Shown here piece after piece: positions 1 to 9,999 of a stretch of 44,333 bases of DNA. This DNA comes from CAYVTD01 sp964577665 (GTDB lineage: Bacteria; Bacteroidota; Ignavibacteria; Kapaibacteriales; UBA2268). The stretch's first letter is position 1. Each line of letters starts with the position of its first letter. The position numbers were made by a program, and so were the translations under genes. The notes under the pieces are model-generated. The model was not told where the DNA came from and did not search any database. It saw only the letters and a program-made list of their open reading frames with translations. The stretch is from the NCBI GenBank assembly GCA_964577665.1, contig CAZOBD010000011.1:1-44333 (forward strand), in the 5' to 3' direction.

Positions 1-1461
<1,461 letters not shown>

Positions 1462-1468
1462 GGTATAT

Positions 1469-2839
1469 ATGCTGAGGATATTAATAATATTATTGATTTT
1501 ACCGATTACCGCCTTATGTAAAGAAGGAAAATGGATCACTGTTGACAGGTACGCTTTTATTGACAATCGTGGTGATTCTGTAGGTTATTCCTATTGGGCT
1601 ATAGACTGTTACGACTGTAATAACTGCATTGCCGTGGGCAATGCTTCTTTTCTGGAACCAATGAACAGGATTACTCACGATGGCGGGAAAACATGGCAGA
1701 ACACACTTTACGATCACATGAGACGCGACACTATAAACGGTGAAGTTAAGTATTATCATCCTGCCAGAGTCTATGATGTATCATATCCTTCCCAAAATCT
1801 TTGTATTGCTTTGTGCGACAGCGGGTATTACTGGCGCTCTACAGATAAGCTCAAGACATGGAAGAGACACAGAGTTGATATAAATAGAAAGCCTAATATG
1901 TACTTAAATTTTCATATTAATATGATAGATGAGTCGAACGGAGTTTTTATAACTCCGTTTGAGTTTTTTGAAACTAATGATGGTGGTTTACAGTGGAATA
2001 AAAAAGAAATAAAAACTAATATACAAGATTATGATGACCCATTAATTAGGAGATTTTTTATGGTTAGTGCAGATAAGATGTATCTGCTTGGTTATAAAAA
2101 AGAATTCGATAATTATTTATTACACTCATCTGATAAAGGAAATACATGGAAGTTTATTACCGATTTTGATTACAGACTGGCAACCATATCCTTTATAGAC
2201 GAAAAGACTGGATTTGCAGGCGGTTTTATCGGCAGCAACGGACATTATGCATCCACAATTTATAAAACAACCGATGGCGGTTTTACTTGGGAAAACAAAC
2301 TGGATACTCTAATTTACCCGCACAGGGGAATTGACGAAATCGAAATATTCGATGATAAGAATGCAGTTGCCTATTCTGATTATTATCATAACTTCTGGAG
2401 AACTTATGACGGCGGAGAGACATGGATAAGGGATTCATCGGTAACATATAGTACTTTTAAGGCATTTTTACCCGATATAAAAGCAGTATCACATAATTGT
2501 ATGTATGCTGTAACGGACATGTGGAAGAAAATCTTCAAATACACCGACGAAGAAGTAAGCGTTTCGGAGGAAGTTTTTAAGGGCAGAGATGACTTAAAAA
2601 TATTCCCTAACCCCATCGGCGACTATTTCAATCTTTCTTTTAAGTCCGTCGGGTACGGAGAGGCTGTTCTGGAGCTTTACAATATGCGCGGGGTACTTAT
2701 GCAGAGGGAGCGCCTCGGTCCCGTAGCAAGGCAGAGGTACTCAGCAAGGATAAACGCGGAGAATCTGCCCGCAGGCTCTTACTATGCGGTTGTCGTCCTG
2801 CCGCAAAGGCGGCTTTCCGGGGTAGTGATAAAGCATTGA
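1469..2839 (+). CDS. T9SS-secreted Asp-box (BNR) beta-propeller protein
   Basis: The protein has 456 residues. It begins with a signal peptide (MLRILIILLILPITALC). Asp-box type motifs follow at regular spacing: THDGGKTW, STDKLKTW, TNDGGLQW, SSDKGNTW, TTDGGFTW and TYDGGETW. Such repeats fold as a sortilin/YCF48-like beta-propeller. The C-terminal 90 or so residues are a type A T9SS sorting domain (FPNPIGDYFNLSF through LPAGSYYAVVVLP). The start is 7 bp after the preceding gene, suggesting an operon of two secreted proteins. The DNA coding for the sorting domain (from about 2600) is visibly richer in G+C than the AT-rich propeller before it, and is duplicated at 3753-3977, so this domain was probably exchanged by recombination. 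The ligand or substrate of the propeller cannot be told from sequence. Confidence 0.88.
   Translation: MLRILIILLILPITALCKEGKWITVDRYAFIDNRGDSVGYSYWAIDCYDCNNCIAVGNASFLEPMNRITHDGGKTWQNTLYDHMRRDTINGEVKYYHPARVYDVSYPSQNLCIALCDSGYYWRSTDKLKTWKRHRVDINRKPNMYLNFHINMIDESNGVFITPFEFFETNDGGLQWNKKEIKTNIQDYDDPLIRRFFMVSADKMYLLGYKKEFDNYLLHSSDKGNTWKFITDFDYRLATISFIDEKTGFAGGFIGSNGHYASTIYKTTDGGFTWENKLDTLIYPHRGIDEIEIFDDKNAVAYSDYYHNFWRTYDGGETWIRDSSVTYSTFKAFLPDIKAVSHNCMYAVTDMWKKIFKYTDEEVSVSEEVFKGRDDLKIFPNPIGDYFNLSFKSVGYGEAVLELYNMRGVLMQRERLGPVARQRYSARINAENLPAGSYYAVVVLPQRRLSGVVIKH
2609..2833 (+). repeat. Direct repeat copy 1: T9SS sorting-domain segment
   Basis: This 3' segment of the Asp-box protein gene recurs in the same orientation at 3753-3977, exactly 1144 bp downstream. 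I count about 15 mismatches over 225 bp. They are concentrated in the first 90 bases; from 2701 to 2833 only two positions differ. The two copies bracket the mntA-hepT pair. Confidence 0.93.
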
Positions 2840-3110
2840 TTTATTCTTGGAAAATTGTTGTATTATGTTTGACAATCTTTGTTTGATTAAAGCATAAGAA
2901 CATATACGTTAATTCCTCATTTGTGAAGGGAATTATAAAAATTATGATTTTATGAAAATCAATATAAAGGCATCTTTGTTTCTTATAGTATTTATACAAT
3001 CGAAAAACAGCCTGTAAGAATAATGTTTTTGAAAATAATCTAAAAATTCATTATTTTAATATGAGTTTTCATTCTTAAAATGTAATTTTTTTTATATAAC
3101 ATTGATAATA

Positions 3111-3416
3111 ATGAAATTAGATAGAGAAAACATATTATTAATAATTCGTGAGAACCTCGAAAAAATAAAAGAAAATTTCGGGGTTTCACAAATTGCTGTT
3201 TTCGGATCGGCTGCAAATGACAAAATAACAGAAAAAAGCGATATCGATTTATTTGTTGAGTTTGGCAAGCCGGTAGGATTTAAATTTAATCAACTTGTCA
3301 GTTTCCTTGAAGAAATTACCGGTAAAAAAGTTGATGTAATTACGCCGGAAGGACTAAATAATATCCCCGTCAAAGAAATTGCCGAAGACATTAGAAGGAA
3401 TCTTCTATATGTCTAA
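3111..3416 (+). CDS. mntA: MntA-type minimal nucleotidyltransferase antitoxin
   Basis: The protein has 101 residues from the ATG at 3111; an upstream in-frame TTG at 3102 would add three residues and is less likely. It carries the nucleotidyltransferase signature GSX10DXD: GSAANDKITEKSDIDLF, with the two Asp residues expected to bind metal. In characterised MntA/HepT pairs, MntA inactivates its HEPN partner by adding AMP units to a tyrosine next to the HEPN active site. The downstream gene is a HEPN protein overlapping by 8 bp, which is the classic arrangement. The module lies between two copies of a T9SS sorting-domain segment. The assignment rests on the motif plus the partner; the chemistry here is inferred from the family. 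Confidence 0.9.
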   Translation: MKLDRENILLIIRENLEKIKENFGVSQIAVFGSAANDKITEKSDIDLFVEFGKPVGFKFNQLVSFLEEITGKKVDVITPEGLNNIPVKEIAEDIRRNLLYV

Positions 3417-3744
3417 AAGAGAGGATAAAGCAATACTTTGGGATATCTTCCAAGCAATGGAAAGGATCATTCTCTATACATCAAAATCAGACTATTCAGA
3501 TTTTTTAAGCGACATAAAAACGCAAGATGCAGTTATCAGGAATATTGAAATTTTAGGGGAAGCTGCAAAATTATTGTCTGATGAAAAGAAAAACGATTTA
3601 CCGGATATACCATGGAAAGACATATCAGGTACAAGAGATGTGCTTATTCACGATTACTTTGGTGTAAACATAGATATTGTATGGAATATCGCAAGGGATG
3701 AAATCCCTGAACTTTACGATATATTGAAAGACTATATCAAATAA
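3409..3744 (+). CDS. hepT: HepT-type HEPN ribonuclease toxin (DUF86)
   Basis: The protein has 111 residues from the ATG at 3409 (MSKREDKAILWDIFQAMERI), which overlaps the end of mntA by 8 bp; earlier non-ATG starts would only run further into mntA. It is an all-helical HEPN/DUF86 protein with the motif RDVLIHDY, which fits RX4HXY. In the family, Arg and His form the RNase active site, and the Tyr is the residue AMPylated by MntA. The set NIEILGEAAK and then WKDISGTRDVLIHDYFGVN is typical. This forms a type VII style toxin-antitoxin pair with the preceding gene. Its stop is 8 bp from the orphan sorting-domain fragment at 3753, so the module probably inserted into, or recombined with, a T9SS locus. 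Confidence 0.9.
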   Translation: MSKREDKAILWDIFQAMERIILYTSKSDYSDFLSDIKTQDAVIRNIEILGEAAKLLSDEKKNDLPDIPWKDISGTRDVLIHDYFGVNIDIVWNIARDEIPELYDILKDYIK

Positions 3745-3749
3745 GACTC

Positions 3750-3983
3750 AATTACCCCGTCGGCGATTATTTCAATCTTTCTTTTGAATCCGGCGGGTAC
3801 GGCGAGGCTGTACTGGAGCTGTACAATATGCGAGGAGTGCTTTTGCAGAGGGAGCGCCTCGGTTCCGTAGCAAGGCAGAGGTACTCAGCAAGGATAAACG
3901 CGGAGAATCTGCCCGCAGGCTCTTACTATGCGGTTATCGTCCTGCCGCAAAGGCGGCTTTCCGGGGTAGTGATAAAGATTTAA
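3750..3983 (+). pseudogene. Orphan T9SS sorting-domain remnant
   Basis: This frame starts without any ATG, 5 bp after hepT, and encodes a complete type A sorting domain (YPVGDYFNLSFESGGYGEAV to RLSGVVIK) before a TAA at 3981-3983. It has no signal peptide, no cargo and no start codon, so it is the 3' relic of a second T9SS cargo gene or the product of a duplication. It is collinear with 2609-2833 and about 98% identical in its last 133 bases. No frameshift has accumulated, which suggests recent origin or continuing gene conversion. Confidence 0.88.
3753..3977 (+). repeat. Direct repeat copy 2: T9SS sorting-domain segment
   Basis: Second copy of the segment at 2609-2833. Recombination between the copies would excise a circle of 1144 bp carrying mntA-hepT and would leave one intact sorting domain on the upstream secreted-protein gene. 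Confidence 0.92.
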
Positions 3984-3984
3984 A

Positions 3985-5004
3985 TCAATGCGAGCGCCCG
4001 TGTATCATCTTTAAATATTTCACTTTTAACTTGTCATACGAGAATCTGTTGGCTTTTAGAAAAAGGTCTTTTATCCTGTTTTCAGCCCTGATTTTCTGAA
4101 GCGCTAACGTTCTTGAAAAGCGGCTTCCTCTGAAAACCGGAGAGCTTGCAGAGACAGGTTCGATTTCATTATTAAAAATATATTCAAACTGTCTCCGAAT
4201 ACTTTCTTCTTTTACAAACTCATTTACTTCGTTATTATGGAAAAAAGGTTCTTTTAAGAGTTGAATGTATTTATCATCATCTTTATCAAGCTCAATTATC
4301 TTTTCTATTAATGCTTCTTCGCTGCCGTAATCGTAGTAGTTCAAAAAGCTTTTCGGATTGAAGTCGATATGGACGAACGGATTGCCCCAGTAAACCGGTA
4401 TGCTGTTTACATACATAGCCTCGAAAATCTTTTCTGATGTATAAAAAGGAGCTTCCACGTTTTCAAAAGCTATAGTGAACTTATAAGGCTTTAGAAATTC
4501 TCGCTTTGCAAGATGCCCGCCGGGCAGATAGCTCCCTGTGTTGTTCATAAACCTGCCCGCCGAATCTACTTTTTTGTATTTCGAAAGCTTTTTGAAAAAC
4601 TCATTTCTTTTTCTGCAGCTCGGATTGGAATAAACAAAATTGCAGAATTTCGTTTTTTCTTTTAATATCCTTTCGTAATCAGGCTGCTCTGTAAGTTTTT
4701 TCATATCGCCGTACTGGTAATACTGAGGCAGGCGGTAGATGCGGCGGCTGCCTTCCGGCAGAGAAAAGCAAAAAGCATAGTCGCATTTTAAAAAATCCGG
4801 GGATATGTTCTCACCTGAAAATAAAATTCTCGTGCAGTTATATTCTTCGAATTTAGTGCCGAAAACAGAGAAAATGAGATATTCCGGGTTCTCCGGCGAA
4901 AGAATTACATTATAATGCTTCTTCAAAAAATTATAAAAAATATTGTCGTCCGGCTTAAAGGTCTGCCAAAAATCCGTGAAGTGTATTTTTATTGACTTTT
5001 TCAT
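3985..5004 (-). CDS. GT10 family alpha-1,3-fucosyltransferase-like glycosyltransferase
   Basis: The protein has 339 residues from the ATG ending at 5004; a GTG three codons earlier (5013) is possible. Residues about 174-210 hold the family's donor-binding core: YKFTIAFEN, then YTSEKIFEAM, then IPVYWGNP. This closely resembles the alpha-1,3-fucosyltransferase motif of bacterial and animal GT10 enzymes. The upstream part (ILFSGEN, CDYAFCFSLPE) fits the variable acceptor domain. The C-terminus is basic, as in Helicobacter fucosyltransferases where it aids membrane attachment. It probably transfers fucose from GDP-fucose to a surface glycan, a common decoration in Bacteroidota, but donor and acceptor are not proven. 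It is a single gene, convergent with the sorting-domain relic and divergent from punA, with no neighbouring glycan cluster. Confidence 0.85.
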   Translation of the reverse strand: MKKSIKIHFTDFWQTFKPDDNIFYNFLKKHYNVILSPENPEYLIFSVFGTKFEEYNCTRILFSGENISPDFLKCDYAFCFSLPEGSRRIYRLPQYYQYGDMKKLTEQPDYERILKEKTKFCNFVYSNPSCRKRNEFFKKLSKYKKVDSAGRFMNNTGSYLPGGHLAKREFLKPYKFTIAFENVEAPFYTSEKIFEAMYVNSIPVYWGNPFVHIDFNPKSFLNYYDYGSEEALIEKIIELDKDDDKYIQLLKEPFFHNNEVNEFVKEESIRRQFEYIFNNEIEPVSASSPVFRGSRFSRTLALQKIRAENRIKDLFLKANRFSYDKLKVKYLKMIHGRSH

Positions 5005-5146
5005 AATTATCACGCAGGATGTTCAAAATGCTAAGATGCCGGACATCTTTTTCAGTTATGTAAAATTTTCAAAATAAATCTACAAAAATAATTAATACAA
5101 TTTAAAAAAGTACTCAGTTTTTTTCATTTCACATCACAGCTTTGTA

Positions 5147-5154
5147 TATATTTG
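5147..5154 (+). promoter_or_regulatory. Putative -7 promoter element TATATTTG for punA
   Basis: TATATTTG matches the Bacteroidota housekeeping -7 consensus TAnnTTTG and lies 41 bp before the punA ATG. The -33 region about 20 bp upstream is T-rich but lacks a clear TTTG. Confidence 0.6.
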
Positions 5155-5195
5155 CATTTGATAATTTTATGAAAACGTTATGTTAAATAATTATA

Positions 5196-6035
5196 ATGGC
5201 TGTTATGTCCAAAACAACAGAACTCAAGGAACAAATCAACGAAGCAGTAGAGATAATACGCCTTAAAACACAGTCTCAGCCTGAGCTGGGCATTGTTTTA
5301 GGAACGGGATTAGGCGGGCTGGCAAAAGATATCGAAGTAGAAATATCGATAGATTACCGCGAAATACCACACTTCCCCATGTCAACCGTCGAATCACATT
5401 CCGGAAAGCTGATTTTCGGAAAGTTAGCAGGAAAATCCGTAATAGCAATGCAGGGACGCTTCCATTATTACGAAGGTTATACCATGCAGCAAATAACTTT
5501 TCCGATTCGTGTTATGAAATTTCTCGGTGTAAAAATTCTGCTGATATCAAATGCCTGCGGTACGATGAATCCATTTATCAGGAAAGGTTCCATAATGGTA
5601 ATTGACGACCACATAAATCTTTTAGGAGATAATCCTCTTATCGGCATAAATGATAATGAACTCGGTCCGCGTTTTCCCGATATGAGCGAACCCTATTCAA
5701 AAAGATTAATCAAAATAGCCGAAGAAACTGCTCTTGAAAATCAAATAAAGCTGTACAACGGCGTTTACGCTGCAGTACCGGGTCCTAATCTAGAAACACG
5801 TGCGGAATATCGTTTTCTGCGGAGTATCGGGGCTGACGTTGTAGGTATGAGCACAGTGCCAGAAAATATAGTTGCAAATCATATGGGAATGGAAGTCCTC
5901 GGCTTTTCAATTATTACCGATGAGTGTTATCCTGACGCTTTAAATCCTGCCGCCATTGAGGAAATTATTGCCGCTGCAGAAAGCGCCGAACCCTCTCTTA
6001 CAACACTTATGCACAAGATAATCGAGAAGCTGTAG
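5196..6035 (+). CDS. punA: Purine nucleoside phosphorylase (trimeric, PNP class I)
   Basis: The protein has 279 residues, the usual length for trimeric PNP. It cleaves purine nucleosides with phosphate to a free base and (deoxy)ribose 1-phosphate in purine salvage, in the cytosol. Visible family motifs are the phosphate loop GIVLGTGLG (32-40), ESHSGKL, MQGRFHYYEGY (85-95), SNACGT (118-123), GVYAAVPGPNLETRAEYR, the GADVVGMSTVPE signature (213-224) and SIITDE (238-243). The last carries Asp where the vertebrate enzyme has Asn at the base-recognition position. The start at 5196 is the first ATG after the promoter; an ATG at 5205 is the alternative. It is monocistronic, with the fucosyltransferase-like gene divergent upstream. 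Confidence 0.95.
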   Translation: MAVMSKTTELKEQINEAVEIIRLKTQSQPELGIVLGTGLGGLAKDIEVEISIDYREIPHFPMSTVESHSGKLIFGKLAGKSVIAMQGRFHYYEGYTMQQITFPIRVMKFLGVKILLISNACGTMNPFIRKGSIMVIDDHINLLGDNPLIGINDNELGPRFPDMSEPYSKRLIKIAEETALENQIKLYNGVYAAVPGPNLETRAEYRFLRSIGADVVGMSTVPENIVANHMGMEVLGFSIITDECYPDALNPAAIEEIIAAAESAEPSLTTLMHKIIEKL

Positions 6036-6104
6036 CTTTTCATAAAATATTTAAATGAACTATGCTTCTATTAGTTTAGTTTGTACGTATTTTTTTACGG
6101 ATAT

Positions 6105-7151
6105 ATGGTAATGCTAAGAATAATCTTAATATTTATTTTCACCGGTTTTATTCTTGTTTCATGTTCTGAAGATGAAATTATTATCGACAATACAACAGAC
6201 AGAGACCGGTTTTTCGTAGTTACAGGCGGCGGCTCTCCCTCATTAAAAGTTATTAACAGCATTGACGGCAGTATTGAAATAAATGATGTTTTTCAGGAAA
6301 TGCTTAATACTGCTTATAACTATCCCGTAAGAAAAATCAAATTGTTTGGCGGAAGTTACTTCGTCATTATCCCCGAATCACATGTAATTGAAATATTAGA
6401 TGACAAAGACTTGTCAAGAAAAGCTATAATCGATTTTTCCGAAAGTGGAAAAATGCCTTCGGATATTTGCTTTCCAAACGCAACAACAGCTTATGTAGCA
6501 CATGAAAATGCAGATTCTCTGTCCTGCATCGATTTGACCAATTTCAGGCTTTGCAGCGGCGTGAAAATAAGCGGCAGGGCAAGAGCAGTTGAAGCTGCAG
6601 GCAATCAGATTTTCACTGCAAATACACTTGAAAATACTGTTTCAATTATCGACTCACGGGACATGCAGGAAAAGCATGTCATTAATGTACAGGATAAACC
6701 GCTTTTTATAGCCGTTTCTGACAGCGGAAGGAAGGTTATATGCCTTTCAGCCGGCAATGGAAAGATAGATACTCTTCAAAACAAAACTGCCGCCATTGCA
6801 ACCCTTTTCAACGTTTTAACCTCCGCAATTGAAAATACCCGGGAAATCGGAATAGCAAATATTAAATCAGTCGATCAGTTTCCTCATGCCCTGGCAGTTA
6901 CAGGCAGAGATTTGGCTTTCGTCCCGACCGATGAATACCTGCTCAGGCTGGAAGCAAAAGAATTAAAAAATATAGCCCTTACCGGAAAGACCAATTATAA
7001 ATATGCTGCATATAATTTTAAAAATCAGGAGTTGATTCTGATAGTTGAAGAGAACGAATCTCTTTGGGCAGTAACGGCTGACCAGACAACTGCAAAAGAA
7101 AAGAAAAGAATACTTCTTCCTGATAATGCTGCTGCCATATATCCTTTTTAG
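6105..7151 (+). CDS. Lipoprotein with YVTN-type beta-propeller repeats
   Basis: The protein has 348 residues from the ATG at 6105; an ATG at 6111 gives nearly the same signal peptide. The N-terminus is a hydrophobic segment ending in the lipobox FILVSC, so Cys20 should be lipidated. The rest consists of short beta-blade repeats typical of surface YVTN propellers: VTGGGSPSLKVINSIDGSI, AYVAHENADSLSCIDLTNF, IFTANTLENTVSIIDSRDM and FIAVSDSGRKVICLS. In this fold the blades recite a time-series style binding-protein pattern; the substrate is not evident. It precedes another lipoprotein gene in the same direction with about 70 bp between. Function unknown beyond an envelope-anchored binding or scaffold role. 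Confidence 0.8.
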   Translation: MVMLRIILIFIFTGFILVSCSEDEIIIDNTTDRDRFFVVTGGGSPSLKVINSIDGSIEINDVFQEMLNTAYNYPVRKIKLFGGSYFVIIPESHVIEILDDKDLSRKAIIDFSESGKMPSDICFPNATTAYVAHENADSLSCIDLTNFRLCSGVKISGRARAVEAAGNQIFTANTLENTVSIIDSRDMQEKHVINVQDKPLFIAVSDSGRKVICLSAGNGKIDTLQNKTAAIATLFNVLTSAIENTREIGIANIKSVDQFPHALAVTGRDLAFVPTDEYLLRLEAKELKNIALTGKTNYKYAAYNFKNQELILIVEENESLWAVTADQTTAKEKKRILLPDNAAAIYPF

Positions 7152-7224
7152 TTTTAAAAAATCAAAAAAATGGCACTAATTTAGCTTTTGAAAAGAAAAT
7201 TTGACAACATTTTATCGAAATGAT

Positions 7225-7812
7225 ATGAAACAGATATTATATCTTTTACTATTGTTAACAATTATCACAGCAAGCTCTTGCTCCTCTGTCAGGACAAGAT
7301 CAAAAGCTGTAAAAAACACTTCCGAAAGTACAAGAGAATCGAGCATAAGCCCCGGTGAATACGAAACTGCCGATTATTCCGAGGACAGATTTTCAGACAC
7401 AACGGTTATTATTGTGCAGCCATCTCCCGTAACTGCGCATAACAGCCTTGTAAGCCGTTTTGAAAAATCTGCAGAAGATTTCGACAATGAACGGTACGAA
7501 GAATCCTGCGGAAAATTTCGTCTTTACGCCGAAACATTTGCCAAAGAGGATTCCCTGCGCTACGAATCACTTTTCTACCACTGCGAATGTCTTATCCTTG
7601 AAAACAAGATAAATGAGGCTCAGGCAATTTTGGAAGATATATTCGACAGTTCCGCTCCTGATGCAGTAAAGGAAAAAGTCATTGTAAGATTAGGGCAGAT
7701 ACACTGTGTAAATGGAGATAAAAAAGAGGCACAGACTCTTTTCGATTTGCTCAGGAACCGCTTTCCTTCTTCCATATACATTCCTGTTGCCAATTGCGAT
7801 GTTGTCAATTAA
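7225..7812 (+). CDS. Small TPR-like lipoprotein
   Basis: The protein has 195 residues from the ATG at 7225; the open frame extends to a TTG at 7201, but MKQILYLLLLLTIITASSC starting at 7225 is a proper lipoprotein signal (Cys19). A Ser/Thr-rich linker is followed by a helical C-terminal half: FEKSAEDFDNERYEESCGKF, ALFYHCE-like helices, INEAQAILEDIF and GDKKEAQTLFDLLRNRFP. These have the spacing of tetratricopeptide or YbgF/BamD-like repeats. Such proteins usually act as periplasmic scaffolds. It converges with the histidine kinase gene, and a short hairpin lies between the two. The partner is unknown. Confidence 0.75.
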   Translation: MKQILYLLLLLTIITASSCSSVRTRSKAVKNTSESTRESSISPGEYETADYSEDRFSDTTVIIVQPSPVTAHNSLVSRFEKSAEDFDNERYEESCGKFRLYAETFAKEDSLRYESLFYHCECLILENKINEAQAILEDIFDSSAPDAVKEKVIVRLGQIHCVNGDKKEAQTLFDLLRNRFPSSIYIPVANCDVVN

Positions 7813-7825
7813 ATTATTAAAAATC

Positions 7826-7842
7826 AAAGATCATTGGTCTTT
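7826..7842. terminator. Possible bidirectional terminator hairpin
   Basis: AAAGATC, loop ATT, GGTCTTT forms a 7-bp stem (one G-T pair) between two convergent genes, with A-rich sequence on one side and T-rich on the other. The stem is weak, so this is tentative. Confidence 0.4.
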
Positions 7843-7844
7843 TC

Positions 7845-9644
7845 TTAGATATTTTTTCCTTTAGGGACGGTAAATTTAAAATCGGAACCTTCGCCTATAC
7901 TGCTTTCCACGTCAATCCAACCGCCGTTTTTTTCTACAAATTCTTTACATAATATAAGCCCCAGACCCGTACCCTTCTCATCGGCTGTTCCTCTTGTAGT
8001 GTGGTGATAATCTATCCTGAAAAGCCTTTGGAGAACATCGGGAGTTATGCCGACTCCATTGTCAATAACCTGAACTAATACATCGTCTCTTCTTTCTTCA
8101 GACCTGATTATTATTTTACCGTTTTGTCTGTTAAACTTAATTGCATTGCTTATTAGATTGCGCAGAACTGTGTTTATCATGTAACTGTCAACAAAAACTA
8201 CTGTATTGTCATCTACTTTGGTCTGAATCTCCATATTCTTCTTATCGGCGCCGGGCTGCAGAAGAGCTGCACTTTCTTTTACAAGATAAATGAGATTGAT
8301 ATGCTCGGGAGAAAATTCCATCCTGCCGGTTTGCGAACGTGACCACTGCAGCAAGTTTTCCAGCAGATTATGCAGGTGATTTGTGGCGTTGTTAATTGTG
8401 TTAATTTGAAATTCGAGTTTTTCATCGGGCAAAGTCTTATAATTCTGTACCAAAAGATAAGAAGACAAAATCATAGACTGAAGCGGATTTTTCAGGTCGT
8501 GAGCTATAATGCTGAAAAATTTGTCTTTAGCAGCATTAGCTTCTTTCAGATTCTGCTCGCTGATGGCGAGTTTTTCGTTCAGCTCGAGAAGTTTTCGTGA
8601 CTCTCTCACAATTTCAGCCCTGGAATCTTCGATTTTCTTATTAACTTTAATCAGCTCCGATTGTGCCTTTTTTCTTTCTTCATTTTCATATTTTAAATCC
8701 TCCAAAGCCTTTTCCAGTTGAGCAGTCCGCTCGCTTACACGTAACTCAAGTTCCTTGCGAAGCAGTTTCATTTCGCGAATAATGGCAAATTCGTGTGAAA
8801 TATCCCTGAAGCTCCCCCTGTATCCTTTGAAAGTACCCTGCTCGGAAAAAAAGGGGACGGCATTGACCACAACAATAATCTTTTCACCTTTGGCAGTCTG
8901 AACGGTTAACTCTTCCTTATCGATAGACTTTCTTACTTTTAAAATATCACGAATATTTCCTAAAACGGTTTCGTTTTCATTCAAATGAAAAATTTCAAAA
9001 AAGTTCAACCCTTCAAATTCCTCCGGTTTATAACCAATGATTCTTTTTATTCTCTCCGAACAAAAAATAAAAGTCATTGTTTCGTCAGTTTCAAAGTTAG
9101 CTGCATCACATGCTTTTTCAAAATCAAGGTATCTTTCGTTTTCCTTTTTCAACTTATCAAGAATTGACGATAGCGCATCAACAGAATAGATATTTGCTGC
9201 AATAATATCTTTTTTTTCAATTTTAAGTCTTTGAAAACTCACTTTTGCTTCAAACTTGGATCCATTCCTTTTGATAAATACATAATTGGTTTCAATGTGA
9301 TTTTTCTTTGAAAGATTGTCAGCATCCTTAAAAAACCTGCTTACATACTCGAAATGTATAATATCTTTCAGCTTTTTCCCTATTAGTTCATCTTTGTCAA
9401 AACCAAATATTTCCGTTGCATTTTCATTAGTTAAGAATATTGTGAAATCTTTTTTTAAAAATAGAATTGGAGACTGGGCATTGCTAAAGGCATACTTTAT
9501 CAGCGGGTTTTGAAATGCACGCAATACTGCATCCATACCTGATGAAGTGGTTTTCACAGATTCAGTTCTCATCTCGGATATTTGTTTCCTAAGTCTATCC
9601 ACTTCAGCGGATAAATCCGATTTCACTTTATCATTATCTTCCAT
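7845..9644 (-). CDS. Soluble PAS-PAS sensor histidine kinase
   Basis: The protein has 599 residues and no transmembrane segment, so it senses in the cytoplasm. The order is: an N-terminal coiled coil (1-30), PAS 1 (about 52-150: LFLKKDFTIFLTNENATEIF), PAS 2 with PAC (about 165-285: GYRGSFRDIS), a long coiled coil (285-372), HisKA with FFSIIAHDLKNPL (His382), and HATPase with N box NLISNAIKFNR (496-506), G1 DNGVGI (528-533) and G2 GTGLGL (558-563). All catalytic motifs are intact. It has no receiver domain and no adjacent response regulator, so it is an orphan kinase; its partner must be encoded elsewhere. PAS ligands (heme, flavin or small molecules) cannot be read from the sequence. The gene is monocistronic, with a 355-bp intergenic region on its promoter side. 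Confidence 0.92.
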   Translation of the reverse strand: MEDNDKVKSDLSAEVDRLRKQISEMRTESVKTTSSGMDAVLRAFQNPLIKYAFSNAQSPILFLKKDFTIFLTNENATEIFGFDKDELIGKKLKDIIHFEYVSRFFKDADNLSKKNHIETNYVFIKRNGSKFEAKVSFQRLKIEKKDIIAANIYSVDALSSILDKLKKENERYLDFEKACDAANFETDETMTFIFCSERIKRIIGYKPEEFEGLNFFEIFHLNENETVLGNIRDILKVRKSIDKEELTVQTAKGEKIIVVVNAVPFFSEQGTFKGYRGSFRDISHEFAIIREMKLLRKELELRVSERTAQLEKALEDLKYENEERKKAQSELIKVNKKIEDSRAEIVRESRKLLELNEKLAISEQNLKEANAAKDKFFSIIAHDLKNPLQSMILSSYLLVQNYKTLPDEKLEFQINTINNATNHLHNLLENLLQWSRSQTGRMEFSPEHINLIYLVKESAALLQPGADKKNMEIQTKVDDNTVVFVDSYMINTVLRNLISNAIKFNRQNGKIIIRSEERRDDVLVQVIDNGVGITPDVLQRLFRIDYHHTTRGTADEKGTGLGLILCKEFVEKNGGWIDVESSIGEGSDFKFTVPKGKNI

Positions 9645-9999
9645 AATATTTCATTTGCTCTTTCAGCTTATCGGTCAAAATTTCAAGCATATCAATAACC
9701 TAAAATTTCCTTTTTTCAAATGTACAAAAAAATATTATTCCTCATAAATTTTATTTTCACTTATATACCCCTTTATTAAAAAAAATGAGAAAACAGCCAT
9801 GATTCATTATCACTAAATATATTTTTTTGTGACAAATTCATTTTTTTATTGTTTCTATGACTATCTGAGTTCTTCAAGTGAACAGAAATATTGTAAGCCT
9901 TAGCCATACGGTATTATCCGGTCAGACATTTGAAGAAAAGAAATTTCTATTTATTGTAATATTGATATATTTGTATATGTTTAATAAACGGGAGTCATT
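9645..9999. other. AT-rich divergent intergenic region
   Basis: This region lies between the divergent starts of the histidine kinase and the cysteine-repeat lipoprotein. I see no gene or structured RNA. It holds a -7 element for the lipoprotein gene at 9966-9973 and the GGAG ribosome-binding site at 9990-9993. Confidence 0.6.
9966..9973 (+). promoter_or_regulatory. Putative -7 promoter element TATATTTG
   Basis: TATATTTG lies 26 bp before the lipoprotein ATG at 10000 and matches TAnnTTTG. No clear TTG is found at the expected -33 distance, so the upstream half is degenerate. Confidence 0.55.

Noticed and set aside
5031..5056. Possible terminator between the fucosyltransferase-like gene and punA
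   Set aside because: The two genes diverge here, so no terminator is expected; the sequence is a decayed copy of the AGATGTCC palindrome.
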